Of a stretch of 64,000 bases of DNA, positions 16,356-24,997 are shown piece after piece (the first letter of the stretch is position 1; the number at the start of each line of letters is the position of its first letter). The DNA is from G963665215 sp963665215 (GTDB taxonomy: Bacteria; Chloroflexota; Dehalococcoidia; Lucifugimonadales; CAUZJF01). A program made the position numbers and the translations under genes. The stretch spans positions 186,001 through 250,000 of the forward strand of contig CAXXWW010000017.1 in the NCBI GenBank assembly GCA_963665215.2, given 5' to 3'. Under the pieces are notes generated by a model. That model was not told where the DNA came from, did not search any database, and saw only the letters and a list, made by a program, of their open reading frames with translations.

Positions 16356-17129
16356 TCAGGCAGGATCGGCATCCGCCGGCGACTCCCCTTGACCCTCAGG
16401 GCTCGGAACCGCCGCTGGGACGACCCCCGGGGGCTGGCCTGTCCCTCGTCTTCCGCCTGCGACTCCCCTTGGACCCTCAGGGCTCGAAGCCGCCGCCGCT
16501 GCGACGACCTCCGGGCTGGATTGACCCTCGTCTCCCGCCGCCGACTTCTCTTGACCCTCAGGGCTCGATGCCGCCTCTGCCGGGGCAACCTCCGGGCTGG
16601 ATTGTCCCTCGTCTCCCGCCGCCTCTATGTGTCTTTGAAGCACCGTAGCCAGTGCCGACACTGGGGCGTTGAGCACCCGAGCCAGGCCGGCGATGGGGCC
16701 CTGCAACAGACCAAGTAGCTGCGCGATCAGTTGATCCTTGCTCGGCAGCGCCGCCAGCCTGCTGACTTCTTGCGCTGTGAGAACGCGCTCGCCCAGCACG
16801 CCTCCCTTGACTGCCAGCGGATGCCGGGTATTCCTGAGGAACTCCGCAAGCGCCCTGGCCGGCTCCACCGGGTCACCAAATCCCAGCGCCAGGCCCGTCG
16901 GGCCCTGGAGGATCTCCTTTACCACCGGCCTCCCCGCCGCGTCGGCTGCCAGATAGGCAAGCCGGTTCTTGACCACGTGGAACTCGACGCCCTTGTCACG
17001 AAGGGACCGCCTCAGCTCGGTCATCGCACTCCCCGTCATCCCCGAGAAGTCGGTGGATATGGCAATGGTGCAACCCTCGAACAGGCGGCGCAACCGCTCT
17101 ACGACCTCGGACTTTCGCTCAGTAGGCAC
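16356..17129 (-). CDS. rplJ: Ribosomal protein L10 (uL10) with a repeated C-terminal extension
   Basis: Residues 1 to about 173 are normal L10: MPTERKSEVVERLRRLF, then FHVVKNRLAYLAA for rRNA binding, and a C-terminal helix (LIAQLLGLLQGPIAGLARVL) that binds L7/L12. Usual bacterial L10 is about 165-175 residues; this one is 257. The extra ~84 residues are three tandem 27-residue units of type AAGDEGQSSPEVxxAxAASS plus PEGxxxS, encoded by an 81-bp DNA repeat (16371-16620). The third unit is partly read in another frame because of two compensating indels. The extension is acidic, Pro/Ser/Ala-rich and probably disordered. The ORF is intact from start to stop, so it should be translated. Confidence 0.95.
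   Translation of the reverse strand: MPTERKSEVVERLRRLFEGCTIAISTDFSGMTGSAMTELRRSLRDKGVEFHVVKNRLAYLAADAAGRPVVKEILQGPTGLALGFGDPVEPARALAEFLRNTRHPLAVKGGVLGERVLTAQEVSRLAALPSKDQLIAQLLGLLQGPIAGLARVLNAPVSALATVLQRHIEAAGDEGQSSPEVAPAEAASSPEGQEKSAAGDEGQSSPEVVAAAAASSPEGPRGVAGGRRGTGQPPGVVPAAVPSPEGQGESPADADPA
16371..16620. repeat. 81-bp tandem repeat, three units, inside rplJ
   Basis: The phrase GACCCTCAGGGCTCG recurs at 16391, 16472 and 16553, exactly 81 bp apart. The CCTCGTC(T)TCC phrase also recurs once per unit. 81 bp is 27 codons, so copy-number change keeps the frame. Confidence 0.9.
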
Positions 17130-17264
17130 ATTTCACCTCAAACAAAATCCCCTGAGCCGCAGACCCAGGGGACGCCTCGAATACGCGGAGTCCTGTAATC
17201 TAGCCTCGGCGGGCCGGTGATTTAATCCGCTGGGAGCGGAGCCCACTGTCTGCGGCTACTGCTA
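17130..17264 (-). promoter_or_regulatory. rplA-rplJ intergenic leader (probable L10 leader position)
   Basis: 135 nt between rplA and rplJ. Here many bacteria place the L10-binding leader that controls rplJL. It contains paired blocks (for example CCCCTGAGCCGCAGACCCAGGGG, arms CCCCTG and CAGGGG, at 17150-17172). I could not fit the full L10-leader consensus by eye, so the call rests on position and local hairpins. Confidence 0.4.
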
Positions 17265-17978
17265 CTATTCTACCTTCAGAGCGGTGGCGCTCGCAACATC
17301 CAGCTGGACACTTGGGCCCATCGTTGTCGTAAGATACGCAGTCCGAATGTACTGTCCTTTGAGCCCGCTGGGCCGGGCGCGGACGATATTGTCCATGAGG
17401 GTGGTCATGTTGTCCAAGAGCTGATCTTCGTCGAAGCTAGCCTTGCCGATGGGAATGTGAATCAGACCGGTGCGGTCGAGCCTGTACTCCACCCTGCCCT
17501 TTTTAGCCTCCGCCACGGCCCGAGGGATGTCCTCCGCCTGCACCACTGTCCCCGTCCTCGGATTGGGCATGAGGCCCCGTCGGCCAAGATATCGCCCTAA
17601 CCGTCCGATTCGGCCCATCATGTCGGGCGTCGCGATCGAGACCTCGAAATCGGTCCAACCACCCTCGACCTTCTTTATCAGGTCATCGCTGCCCACGAAG
17701 TCCGCTCCCGCCTGTTCGGCGACGATAACCGCCTCGCCCTCGGTAAAGAGCACCACCCGTATAGTCCTCCCGACGCCGTGGGGCAGGACGGCCACACCGC
17801 GTACGGCCTGGTCGGCATGGCGCGGATCGGCGCCGGAGCGCAGATGGAGCTCCACCGTTTCATCAAACTTGGCCGTCGCGAAACTCTTGAGCAGCGCAAT
17901 CGCCTCCCGCGGCTCGTACTCCTTGTCAGCCTCGACCAGCCCCGCCGCCGCCCGATAACGTTTCGTTCTAGTTGCCAT
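17265..17978 (-). CDS. rplA: Ribosomal protein L1 (uL1)
   Basis: 237 residues, normal length. Recognisable segments are KFDETVELHLRSG, the conserved GRLGRYLGRRGLMPNPRTGT loop, and C-terminal GPSVQLDVASA. L1 forms the mobile L1 stalk and in many bacteria represses its own operon by binding the leader mRNA. It follows rplK by 16 bp. Confidence 0.98.
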   Translation of the reverse strand: MATRTKRYRAAAGLVEADKEYEPREAIALLKSFATAKFDETVELHLRSGADPRHADQAVRGVAVLPHGVGRTIRVVLFTEGEAVIVAEQAGADFVGSDDLIKKVEGGWTDFEVSIATPDMMGRIGRLGRYLGRRGLMPNPRTGTVVQAEDIPRAVAEAKKGRVEYRLDRTGLIHIPIGKASFDEDQLLDNMTTLMDNIVRARPSGLKGQYIRTAYLTTTMGPSVQLDVASATALKVE

Positions 17979-17994
17979 CGTTGGTGCCCTTCAA

Positions 17995-18429
17995 CTAGAT
18001 CGAGGAAGCCTCGATCTCAATACCCATGCTGCGGGCGGTCCCCTCCACGATTCGCATTGCCCCCTCGATATCGGCGGCGTTGAGGTCACGCATTTTCTGC
18101 TCCGCAATTTCCCTGACCTTCGAGGCAGGGATCGTGGCCACTTTTTCGAGGTTTGGAACGCCGCTGCCCTTCTCGATTCCCGCAGCCTGGCGAAGTAGCG
18201 CTGACGCGGGTGGAGTCTTGATCTCAAACGCAAATGACCGGTCCTCGTACACTGTGAGGACCACGGGCACGATGGTCCCCGCCTGGGAGGACGTGCGCTC
18301 GTTGTACTCTTTAACAAAGGCCATGATGTTAACGCCGTGCTGACCCAGCGCCGGCCCAACCGGCGGCGCCGGAGTCGCCTTGCCGGCCTCGATCTGTAGC
18401 TTGATTATCGCACTAACCCTCTTTGCCAA
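17995..18429 (-). CDS. rplK: Ribosomal protein L11 (uL11)
   Basis: 144 residues. It shows the N-terminal IKLQIEAGKATPAPPVGPAL with GQHGVNIMAF, the proline-rich linker, and the C-terminal rRNA-binding domain (IEGSRSMG-type end: VEGTARSMGIEIE). It lies at the base of the GTPase-associated centre. It is 23 bp downstream of nusG, in the usual order. Confidence 0.98.
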   Translation of the reverse strand: MAKRVSAIIKLQIEAGKATPAPPVGPALGQHGVNIMAFVKEYNERTSSQAGTIVPVVLTVYEDRSFAFEIKTPPASALLRQAAGIEKGSGVPNLEKVATIPASKVREIAEQKMRDLNAADIEGAMRIVEGTARSMGIEIEASSI

Positions 18430-18452
18430 CTGGCTCCTCTAGTCCTCGAGAT

Positions 18453-19013
18453 TTATGCCTTCTCGACCTGCAGGAAGTCCAGCTCGACGGGCGTATCCCG
18501 GCCAAAGAACGACACCAGGACCTTGACCTTAGACTTGTCTGGGTACACCTCATCAACCGACCCCATGAAGTCCACGAACGGGCCCCCCTTGATCCTCACC
18601 GTTTCCCCGACCTCGAGGCCAACCCTGACCCTGGGCTTGGCCGACTCCATCTGTGCCAGTATCGCCTGGACCTCGCTATCCTCCAACGGTACAGGCTTGG
18701 GGCGCTTTTCGTTCTCGTCCTCCGCCGAGATGAAGCCCGTGACCCCAGGGGTGTTGCGGACCACGTACCAGCTTTCGTCATCCATCCTCATCTGCACAAT
18801 GATGTAACCGGGGAACACCCTGCGGGGCACGGCCTTACGGCGGCCGTCCTTGATCTCGATCTCATCCTCGGTGGGCACGATGACCTGCAGGATCTTGTCC
18901 TTGACGTCCATGGTCTCGATGCGCAGGTCGAGATTCTTCTTGACGCGGTCCTCCTGGCTGGAGTAGGTGTGGATTATGTACCAGCGGGGCGTTGTATCTG
19001 GGGCGTCAACCAT
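18453..19013 (-). CDS. nusG: Transcription termination/antitermination factor NusG
   Basis: 186 residues. The NGN domain begins with RWYIIHTYSSQEDRVKKNL and includes VFPGYIIVQMRMDDESWYVV and NTPGVTGF. The C-terminal KOW domain has VGETVRIKGGPFVDFMGSVD. NusG binds RNA polymerase and couples it to Rho or the ribosome. It is 5 bp after secE. Confidence 0.97.
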   Translation of the reverse strand: MVDAPDTTPRWYIIHTYSSQEDRVKKNLDLRIETMDVKDKILQVIVPTEDEIEIKDGRRKAVPRRVFPGYIIVQMRMDDESWYVVRNTPGVTGFISAEDENEKRPKPVPLEDSEVQAILAQMESAKPRVRVGLEVGETVRIKGGPFVDFMGSVDEVYPDKSKVKVLVSFFGRDTPVELDFLQVEKA

Positions 19014-19018
19014 GGTCC

Positions 19019-19255
19019 CTATTTCTCAAGCAGCAGATCGAAGAGTCTGGCGAAACCCAGGTCGATTATCCCCAGGAATATCCCCACGGACGCGGCGACG
19101 ACGATAACCATAATGGTCAGACGCATCGTCTCCTGACGGGTAGGCCAGGTGACTCTGCGGAGCTCGGCTGCCGCCTCGGTGACAAAGCGGAAGTTTATCG
19201 ACCGACGAGCGGCCCGCGCGCCTACCCGACCGGGAAGACCAGGAGATCGCGCCAT
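19019..19255 (-). CDS. secE: Preprotein translocase subunit SecE
   Basis: 78 residues from ATG 19255; the frame is open further to 19297 but overlaps rpmG there. The SecE signature ELRRVTWPTRQETMRLTIMV is followed by a single membrane helix (VIVVAASVGIFLGIIDLGFA). It forms the SecYEG channel. It sits between rpmG and nusG as in most bacteria. Confidence 0.96.
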   Translation of the reverse strand: MARSPGLPGRVGARAARRSINFRFVTEAAAELRRVTWPTRQETMRLTIMVIVVAASVGIFLGIIDLGFARLFDLLLEK

Positions 19256-19260
19256 GCTGC

Positions 19261-19428
19261 CTACCGGACCTCCCTGTGCAGGGTGTGCGCGCGGCACCTC
19301 GGGCAGAACTTCCTCAGCTCCAGCCGGTCGGGGTCGTTGCGCCGGTTCTTGCTGGTGGGGTACGTCCGCTCCCTACAATCGGTGCAGCCCAACGTGATGA
19401 GTATTCGGCTATCTCCTCGACGTGGCAT
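19261..19428 (-). CDS. rpmG: Ribosomal protein L33 (bL33), zinc-type
   Basis: 55 residues: MPRRGDSRILITLGCTDCRE, then RTYPTSKNRRNDPDRLELRK and FCPRCRAHT. Two CxxC pairs (CTDC, CPRC) make this the zinc-containing form. It lies 58 bp after tuf and 5 bp before secE. Confidence 0.95.
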   Translation of the reverse strand: MPRRGDSRILITLGCTDCRERTYPTSKNRRNDPDRLELRKFCPRCRAHTLHREVR

Positions 19429-19486
19429 TTCGCCCTCTCACGGCGAGGCCGGATTGTCGGCCCCGGGCGGAGCGTGGCCGGCCCCG

Positions 19487-20686
<1,200 letters not shown>

Positions 20687-20723
20687 TCGCTCTCCCTCAC
20701 TTCGCTCTCCCTCACTTGGTTAA

Positions 20724-20795
20724 GCCCACAAGCAGACTCGAACTGCTGACCTCGTTCTTACCAAGAACGCGCTCTGCCAACTGAGCTATGTGGGC
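20724..20795 (-). tRNA. tRNA-Thr (anticodon GGT)
   Basis: Full cloverleaf on the minus strand: acceptor GCCCACA/TGTGGGC, D-arm AGCTCAGTTGGCAGAGC, anticodon arm CGTTC-TTGGTAA-GAACG, T-loop GTTCGAGTC. No CCA encoded. It is just upstream of tuf. Confidence 0.96.
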
Positions 20796-20828
20796 GTTAC
20801 TCGCCCGCTGCTTGCTCCTCTTCTCTCC

Positions 20829-20916
20829 TGGTGGAGGGGGTAGGATTCGAACCTACGTAGCCCTTCCGGGCGCCAGATTTACAGTCTGGTGGTATTAACC
20901 GCTCACCCACCCCTCC
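20829..20916 (-). tRNA. tRNA-Tyr (anticodon GTA)
   Basis: Class II tRNA with a long variable arm (CGCCCGGAAGGGC). Acceptor GGAGGGG pairs with CCCCTCC, the anticodon stem-loop is CCAGACTGTAAATCTGG, and the T-loop is GTTCGAATC. An encoded CCA is present. Confidence 0.96.
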
Positions 20917-21017
20917 GTATCTGCCAGAATTCAGTGTAGCACACGGAATTATCCGTTCCAAGGCCAGCCGTTCCTCCTGGCGCAGGACCGAGCCGGAAGC
21001 CTGACCAGAGAAAGGTC

Positions 21018-21091
21018 AGCCCCAGAGGGGACTCGAACCCACTAACCTGCCGATTACAAGTCGGCTGCGCTACCGTTTGCGCCACTGGGGC
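21018..21091 (-). tRNA. tRNA-Thr (anticodon TGT)
   Basis: Acceptor GCCCCAG pairs with CTGGGGC, the anticodon arm is GCCGA-CTTGTAA-TCGGC, and the T-loop is GTTCGAGTC. First gene of the tRNA-tuf cluster. Confidence 0.95.
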
Positions 21092-21146
21092 ATCGGGCTA
21101 AGCACCGCCATGTTAGGACATGGCGCGTGAGGAGCGGCATCCGGTG

Positions 21147-21187
21147 AAAAAAAGGCGGCTAGCCTACCGGTTCCTCCCTGCTAGCCG
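21147..21187 (-). terminator. Intrinsic terminator or attenuator ahead of the tRNA-tuf cluster
   Basis: Read on the minus strand: CGGCTAGC (21187-21180), a 16-nt loop, GCTAGCCG (21163-21156), then CC and seven T. The 8-bp stem is perfect. It may end the speDB transcript, or attenuate transcripts that begin at the promoter immediately upstream. Confidence 0.8.
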
Positions 21188-21193
21188 ACCAAC

Positions 21194-21222
21194 ATTTTAT
21201 CTGATCTGCCACCGGCGGTCAA
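21194..21222 (-). promoter_or_regulatory. Sigma70-type promoter upstream of the tRNA-tuf cluster
   Basis: On the minus strand: -35 TTGACC (21222-21217), 17-bp spacer, -10 TAAAAT (21199-21194). The predicted start near 21187 coincides with the first base of the terminator hairpin. Confidence 0.6.
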
Positions 21223-21522
21223 CCGGTCCAGGGGGAGGGAATAGGCCTCTTTTCGTATCCCCTGACCGCGAGGGGCCGCCCTGGAGCTGCCACGTCGGCC
21301 ATTGGAGTCACTAGCTCGCCACGAAGGGAAGTCGACCGGATGCGCGCGATCTGGTGCGGGGCTGGGGTCTGTCCGGTGTCTGCTGGAGGGTGTCCCAGGA
21401 GCAGCTTGGGATCGCCCAACTCTGCCATGCCATTGAAGCTAGGATGTGAAAGTCCGGCCTGCACTCGTTCTGAGTCAGCCTGGGCGGCCGGCGAAAGAGA
21501 GTGAGCGCTTCGACGTGCCCTC
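21223..21522. other. Intergenic region after speB, nothing recognised
   Basis: About 300 bp between the end of speB and the tRNA-cluster promoter. Short frames here have no ribosome sites or family features. Confidence 0.4.
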
Positions 21523-22425
21523 TCAGGGCGAAGTGGCGTAGCCGATGAGCCTGTACGTCAGCTTCGCGGCGGTAAACGCGCAGGCCTCGGGGCCCTCCTC
21601 CGGGCTCAGCTCAGTAACATCGAACCCCACGATTTCGCGCCGCTCGCCGACGGCCCTCAGCAGGCCCGTCACGTCTTCCCAGCCCATTCCTCCCGGCTCC
21701 GGGGTACCCACCGCGGCCATGATCGAGGGGTCGAATACGTCCAGGTCGATGCTGATGTAGACCCGCGGCGAGAGTGCTTCCAACACGCGTGAAGGGAACT
21801 CACCTTTGTCGCTCCCGCTGGGCGGCCAGAAGGTCACAGGAAGCCCCACCTCGCGGATGAATCGCCGTTCCGCTGCGCTAAGGCTGCGGACCCCGACCTG
21901 GACCAGGTCACACAGCCCGTGCAGCCGGCGGGCCACCGAGGCGTGACCCCAGGGAGTCCCCATGTACTCGTCTCGCAGATCGGCGTGGGCATCCAGGTAC
22001 AGGACAGACATGTCTGGGTACAGTCCCTTGAGAGCCTTGACCGCCCCTGTCGTGATGGAGTGCTCTCCACCCAGCAGGCCCACCAGCTTCCCCGGCCCGG
22101 CCACCGACCTCACCACACGCTCAACACGCGCCACCATTGCCTCAGGCCCGCTGACGTCTGGCTCTATTTCGGGAGTGGTGCAGATACCGACTTCCGAGAG
22201 GTCCCGGTCCAGCTCCAGGTCGTAGTCTTCGAGCTGCCGGGAGGCGGCTATGATGGCTTTGGGGCCGTGCCGGGCCCCGCCCTTGTAAGACGTGGTGCTA
22301 TCATATGGGACCGGCACCAGGACCACCCGGGCGTCGCCCGGAGTGGGATCGCCGGGGGGGGAGTTCAGGAAGGTGTCCCAGTGCCGCGGCACACCCCCAA
22401 AGGGGTCTTCGGTCCACTCAGACAT
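21523..22425 (-). CDS. speB: Agmatinase / ureohydrolase-family enzyme
   Basis: The 300-residue arginase-fold protein has the binuclear manganese motifs GLLGGEHSITT, VLYLDAHADLRDEY and YISIDLDVFDPSIM. The N-terminal GDARVVLVPVPYDSTTSYKG with GARHGPKAI and the C-terminal ELSPEE are typical of agmatinases, which split agmatine into putrescine and urea. It overlaps the upstream speD-type gene by 8 bp, so the two are translationally coupled. This supports a polyamine role over formiminoglutamase or arginase. No spermidine synthase gene is adjacent. Confidence 0.9.
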   Translation of the reverse strand: MSEWTEDPFGGVPRHWDTFLNSPPGDPTPGDARVVLVPVPYDSTTSYKGGARHGPKAIIAASRQLEDYDLELDRDLSEVGICTTPEIEPDVSGPEAMVARVERVVRSVAGPGKLVGLLGGEHSITTGAVKALKGLYPDMSVLYLDAHADLRDEYMGTPWGHASVARRLHGLCDLVQVGVRSLSAAERRFIREVGLPVTFWPPSGSDKGEFPSRVLEALSPRVYISIDLDVFDPSIMAAVGTPEPGGMGWEDVTGLLRAVGERREIVGFDVTELSPEEGPEACAFTAAKLTYRLIGYATSP

Positions 22426-22849
22426 CCGCCGAATCGCGAGATGGAATCAGGCCGACGCGCTCCTTGACCATGCCGTGGTAGGCCGCCCGGGCTGTGGAGT
22501 AGTGGAGTCCGCGCTCCATCGTACAGACCCTCACCTCCTCCAGTGAGAAGACCCTCTTCACGTCGCGCTGAGCAGCGGTCGCGTCAAACTCCTTGCAAGA
22601 GAAGATGTCGATATTTACGTACCCTCTGTCCGGGAAGGTGTGAACGCTGATGTGGCTCTCCGCGATCAGCACGAACCCCGAGACTCCCCAGTCCCCCGGC
22701 GTCCGACCGCGGTAGGTATACACCTGGGGCGGCATGATCTTGGTCATTCCTATGGTGTCCGGGTACGCGTCCAGAAACCCGAGGACCAGGTCCTCATCCT
22801 TCAGCCTATCTGGATCTGCGCCGTAGCCGTCGACTACGAGATGCAGCAA
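22418..22849 (-). CDS. speH: S-adenosylmethionine decarboxylase proenzyme (prokaryotic class 1B)
   Basis: The ESHISVHTFPDRGYVNIDIF segment contains the self-cleavage site. The Glu-Ser bond breaks and the Ser becomes the pyruvoyl cofactor; the conserved His and the following Cys (FSCKEF) are present. I favour a TTG start at 22849 after AGAGAGGTCTCG, giving 143 residues starting near LLHLVVDGYGADP. The frame is open to 22960 but the extra part is not family-like. The product makes decarboxylated SAM, the aminopropyl donor for spermidine, using putrescine from the overlapping agmatinase pathway. Confidence 0.88.
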   Translation of the reverse strand: MLHLVVDGYGADPDRLKDEDLVLGFLDAYPDTIGMTKIMPPQVYTYRGRTPGDWGVSGFVLIAESHISVHTFPDRGYVNIDIFSCKEFDATAAQRDVKRVFSLEEVRVCTMERGLHYSTARAAYHGMVKERVGLIPSRDSADV

Positions 22850-23378
22850 CGAGACCTCTCTGATGTCTCCGTGGTCTTCATGTGGTCTGCGGTGAGTTTT
22901 GATAGGGGCTATTAGAGTAACATCGTTGTGTAAGCCGCACAATAGAGCGGTGTTTCCCACCCGCGCGCCCGGATATCTATTTTGGGGAATAGTGAATGGT
23001 GGGTTTATCGAACCATCATCGGACGGACAAGCCCATCGCCAGTGGGGACCACACCACCGGCTGGCCCTGGGCCGCGAGCCACCTCTGCGTGTGCGTCCTC
23101 CCTTAGCCCGAATCCACCGAAGGACACCGATGGACGGCGTGAGGAAAGCGGAAGGGGGGTGAGGGAGCTACAGGGGAAATAGCCTGGGTTCCATTTGGGG
23201 TAGGGAGGTCGGCGGACGGTCTTCATCGCCGCACAGGGGCCCCTATGGCCGTCTGCGGGAGCTGCGATGCGCGGGATGGCGAGAGAATACGCAGCAGGGA
23301 ACTCTCTCGGACCGGGCTGGCACGAGTCTGCGGGGATCTTCGGTTGTCCGGTGGGTGGGTCGGTCGCCGACGGTGCCG
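22850..23378. other. Non-coding region with repeats between speH and the IS1380-type transposase
   Basis: It holds the palindromic repeat ATGGTGGGTTTATCGAACCA (about 22995) and a 22-bp block at 23103-23124 whose inverted copy is at 24808-24829. No gene is supported. Confidence 0.5.
23103..23124. repeat. 22-bp inverted repeat flanking the IS1380 transposase, left copy
   Basis: TTAGCCCGAATCCACCGAAG+GA matches, inverted, 24808-24829 with one mismatch. Together they bracket 1.73 kb, close to the usual IS1380 length, but no target duplication is seen. They may instead be copies of a dispersed repeat. Confidence 0.7.
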
Positions 23379-24704
23379 TCAGGCCGGGAGTGGAATGGCT
23401 CGCAGCCGGGCCAAGGCGCGGCTGAACTTCTCAGCCCAAGGCCAGCGATCCGGAAGATGCAGGGTCAACCGGCGTGCCGAGCGGGTGAGCCGTCCGGCCA
23501 GGGAGAAGAACCGCCGCCGGAGGGTCTTGGTGGTGGCTATCCGCTCTCCCAGACCGATCCGCGCCGTCCAGCGGGCCAGGTTGTGGGCCATCGTCTGGAC
23601 GGCCAGCCAGGCGCCGTTGGCGGCGAAGCGGCCCGAGGGGAGATGGTTCAGCCCGACGCCGTACTTGAGGTCGCGTATGGCATTCTCGATCTCGGCGTGG
23701 CGGCGATGGTCAGCCTCCAGTTCGAGCAACTCCCCGTCCCGGTCGGTGATGAAGCCATGATAGCTGTATTTGGCGAAGAGGGCCAGTTGGGAACCGGGCG
23801 TCGGCTTCACCCGCCGGACGATGAGCCGTACCGGCGCGGCGTCCGCCTCGGCCTGGAAGGGGGTGCAGGTGGTCTCGGCCACATCGGCGGCGCCGTCCAT
23901 CCAGTAAGGAATCGGCGTCCAGGCATCTTCGGGTATCGCCTCGATGAGATTGTGCAGGCTTTTGTGCTGGCGGATGGTGATGGAGAAGCGGACATCCATC
24001 TTGCGGCAGACGGATACCACGCCATGAGTGTAGAACCCGCTGTCGGCCCGTAGCGTGAGTCGTCCGTTGGCCCCGGCGTAGCGCACCCGTCCCACCGTCT
24101 CCCGCAGGAAGTGGGCGGCGCCGCGGGCGGTGTTGGCCCGGCCCTCGCGCAGCCGGGACATCAGCACGTCTCCGGTGCCGGCGGCGATGGCCAGCAGCGG
24201 GTGGTAGCCCCGCTTGCCGGTATAGCCGTGGTGGCGCGCTCCCTCCTTGGCCAGTCCGTAGGTCTCGCAGATGGTGGAGTCCAGGTCAATGGTCAGGGGC
24301 CCGTCGCCGGGTCCCGCCCCGGCCTGCCAAGCCCGGGCCAGCAACTCGCGGCTCACCCGGTCGAGTTGACGGACGTGGCCCCACCGGAAGCTGCGCAGGA
24401 AGGTGCCCAGGGTGGATGGCGCCTTGACCGTGCCGCCCAGGGTGCAGGCCGTCCCCCCGGTGCGCAACACATCGGCGTCGTCAATGCAGTCGCCCCCAGC
24501 CAGCGCAGACGCCACCAGCGTCATCATCTTGTCGCTCGTGTTCGCCCGCCCCGGGGCATCGCCCAGGTCGAGGCGCTGCCGGACGAGTTCGGGCAGGCCG
24601 AGGTGCCGCGCCAGGGTGGCCGGAAGGAGCAGCCCGGCATTGGCCACCAAGCGGCGGTCGTCGAAGGTGATTTGGATCCGGTCGGGGTGGTTGCGTGGCA
24701 GCAT
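23379..24704 (-). CDS. IS1380-family transposase
   Basis: The 441-residue product begins MLPRNHPDRIQITFDDRRLV. DDE elements are visible: DGPLTIDLDSTICETYG (first Asp region), LTLRADSGFYTHGVVSV (second Asp) and DRDGELLELEADHRRHAEIE-type late acidic region around HAEIENAIRDLKYG (Glu). The KRGYHPLLAI phrase is typical of IS1380 (IS4-like DDE) transposases. The gene appears intact. The exact element ends are not certain; see the inverted repeats at 23103 and 24808. Confidence 0.92.
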   Translation of the reverse strand: MLPRNHPDRIQITFDDRRLVANAGLLLPATLARHLGLPELVRQRLDLGDAPGRANTSDKMMTLVASALAGGDCIDDADVLRTGGTACTLGGTVKAPSTLGTFLRSFRWGHVRQLDRVSRELLARAWQAGAGPGDGPLTIDLDSTICETYGLAKEGARHHGYTGKRGYHPLLAIAAGTGDVLMSRLREGRANTARGAAHFLRETVGRVRYAGANGRLTLRADSGFYTHGVVSVCRKMDVRFSITIRQHKSLHNLIEAIPEDAWTPIPYWMDGAADVAETTCTPFQAEADAAPVRLIVRRVKPTPGSQLALFAKYSYHGFITDRDGELLELEADHRRHAEIENAIRDLKYGVGLNHLPSGRFAANGAWLAVQTMAHNLARWTARIGLGERIATTKTLRRRFFSLAGRLTRSARRLTLHLPDRWPWAEKFSRALARLRAIPLPA

Positions 24705-24710
24705 CTACTG

Positions 24711-24774
24711 GGTGCTCCTTTTCCAGGGCCGTTTTTTTGCTACAAAACCATTATCCCAGAAGCACAGGAGCACC
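24711..24774. repeat. Inverted repeat upstream of the IS1380 transposase start
   Basis: GGTGCTCCT (24711-24719) and AGGAGCACC (24766-24774) are perfect inverted 9-mers, 46 nt apart. They are probably part of the element's end or promoter region. Confidence 0.6.
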
Positions 24775-24807
24775 TTCTTGCCGCCTCAGGACGCTAACCC
24801 GACGCCC

Positions 24808-24829
24808 TCCTTCGGTGGATTCGGGCTTA
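24808..24829. repeat. 22-bp inverted repeat flanking the IS1380 transposase, right copy
   Basis: Inverted copy of 23103-23124 (21 of 22 bases). Confidence 0.7.
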
Positions 24830-24997
24830 GGAGTAGCCGATCTGCCGGGTCGTCGATTCTGCGGGCAAACATCGCCACTTTCCTGTTCAGTGCAGCGATC
24901 CACGGCCAGCCATGACAGGCTCGATGGGGTCCCAAGGGGCGGCGTTCCTCAACCAGCAGTCTCGAGACATCTCGAAGCCATCCGGGGTGGGCACACG

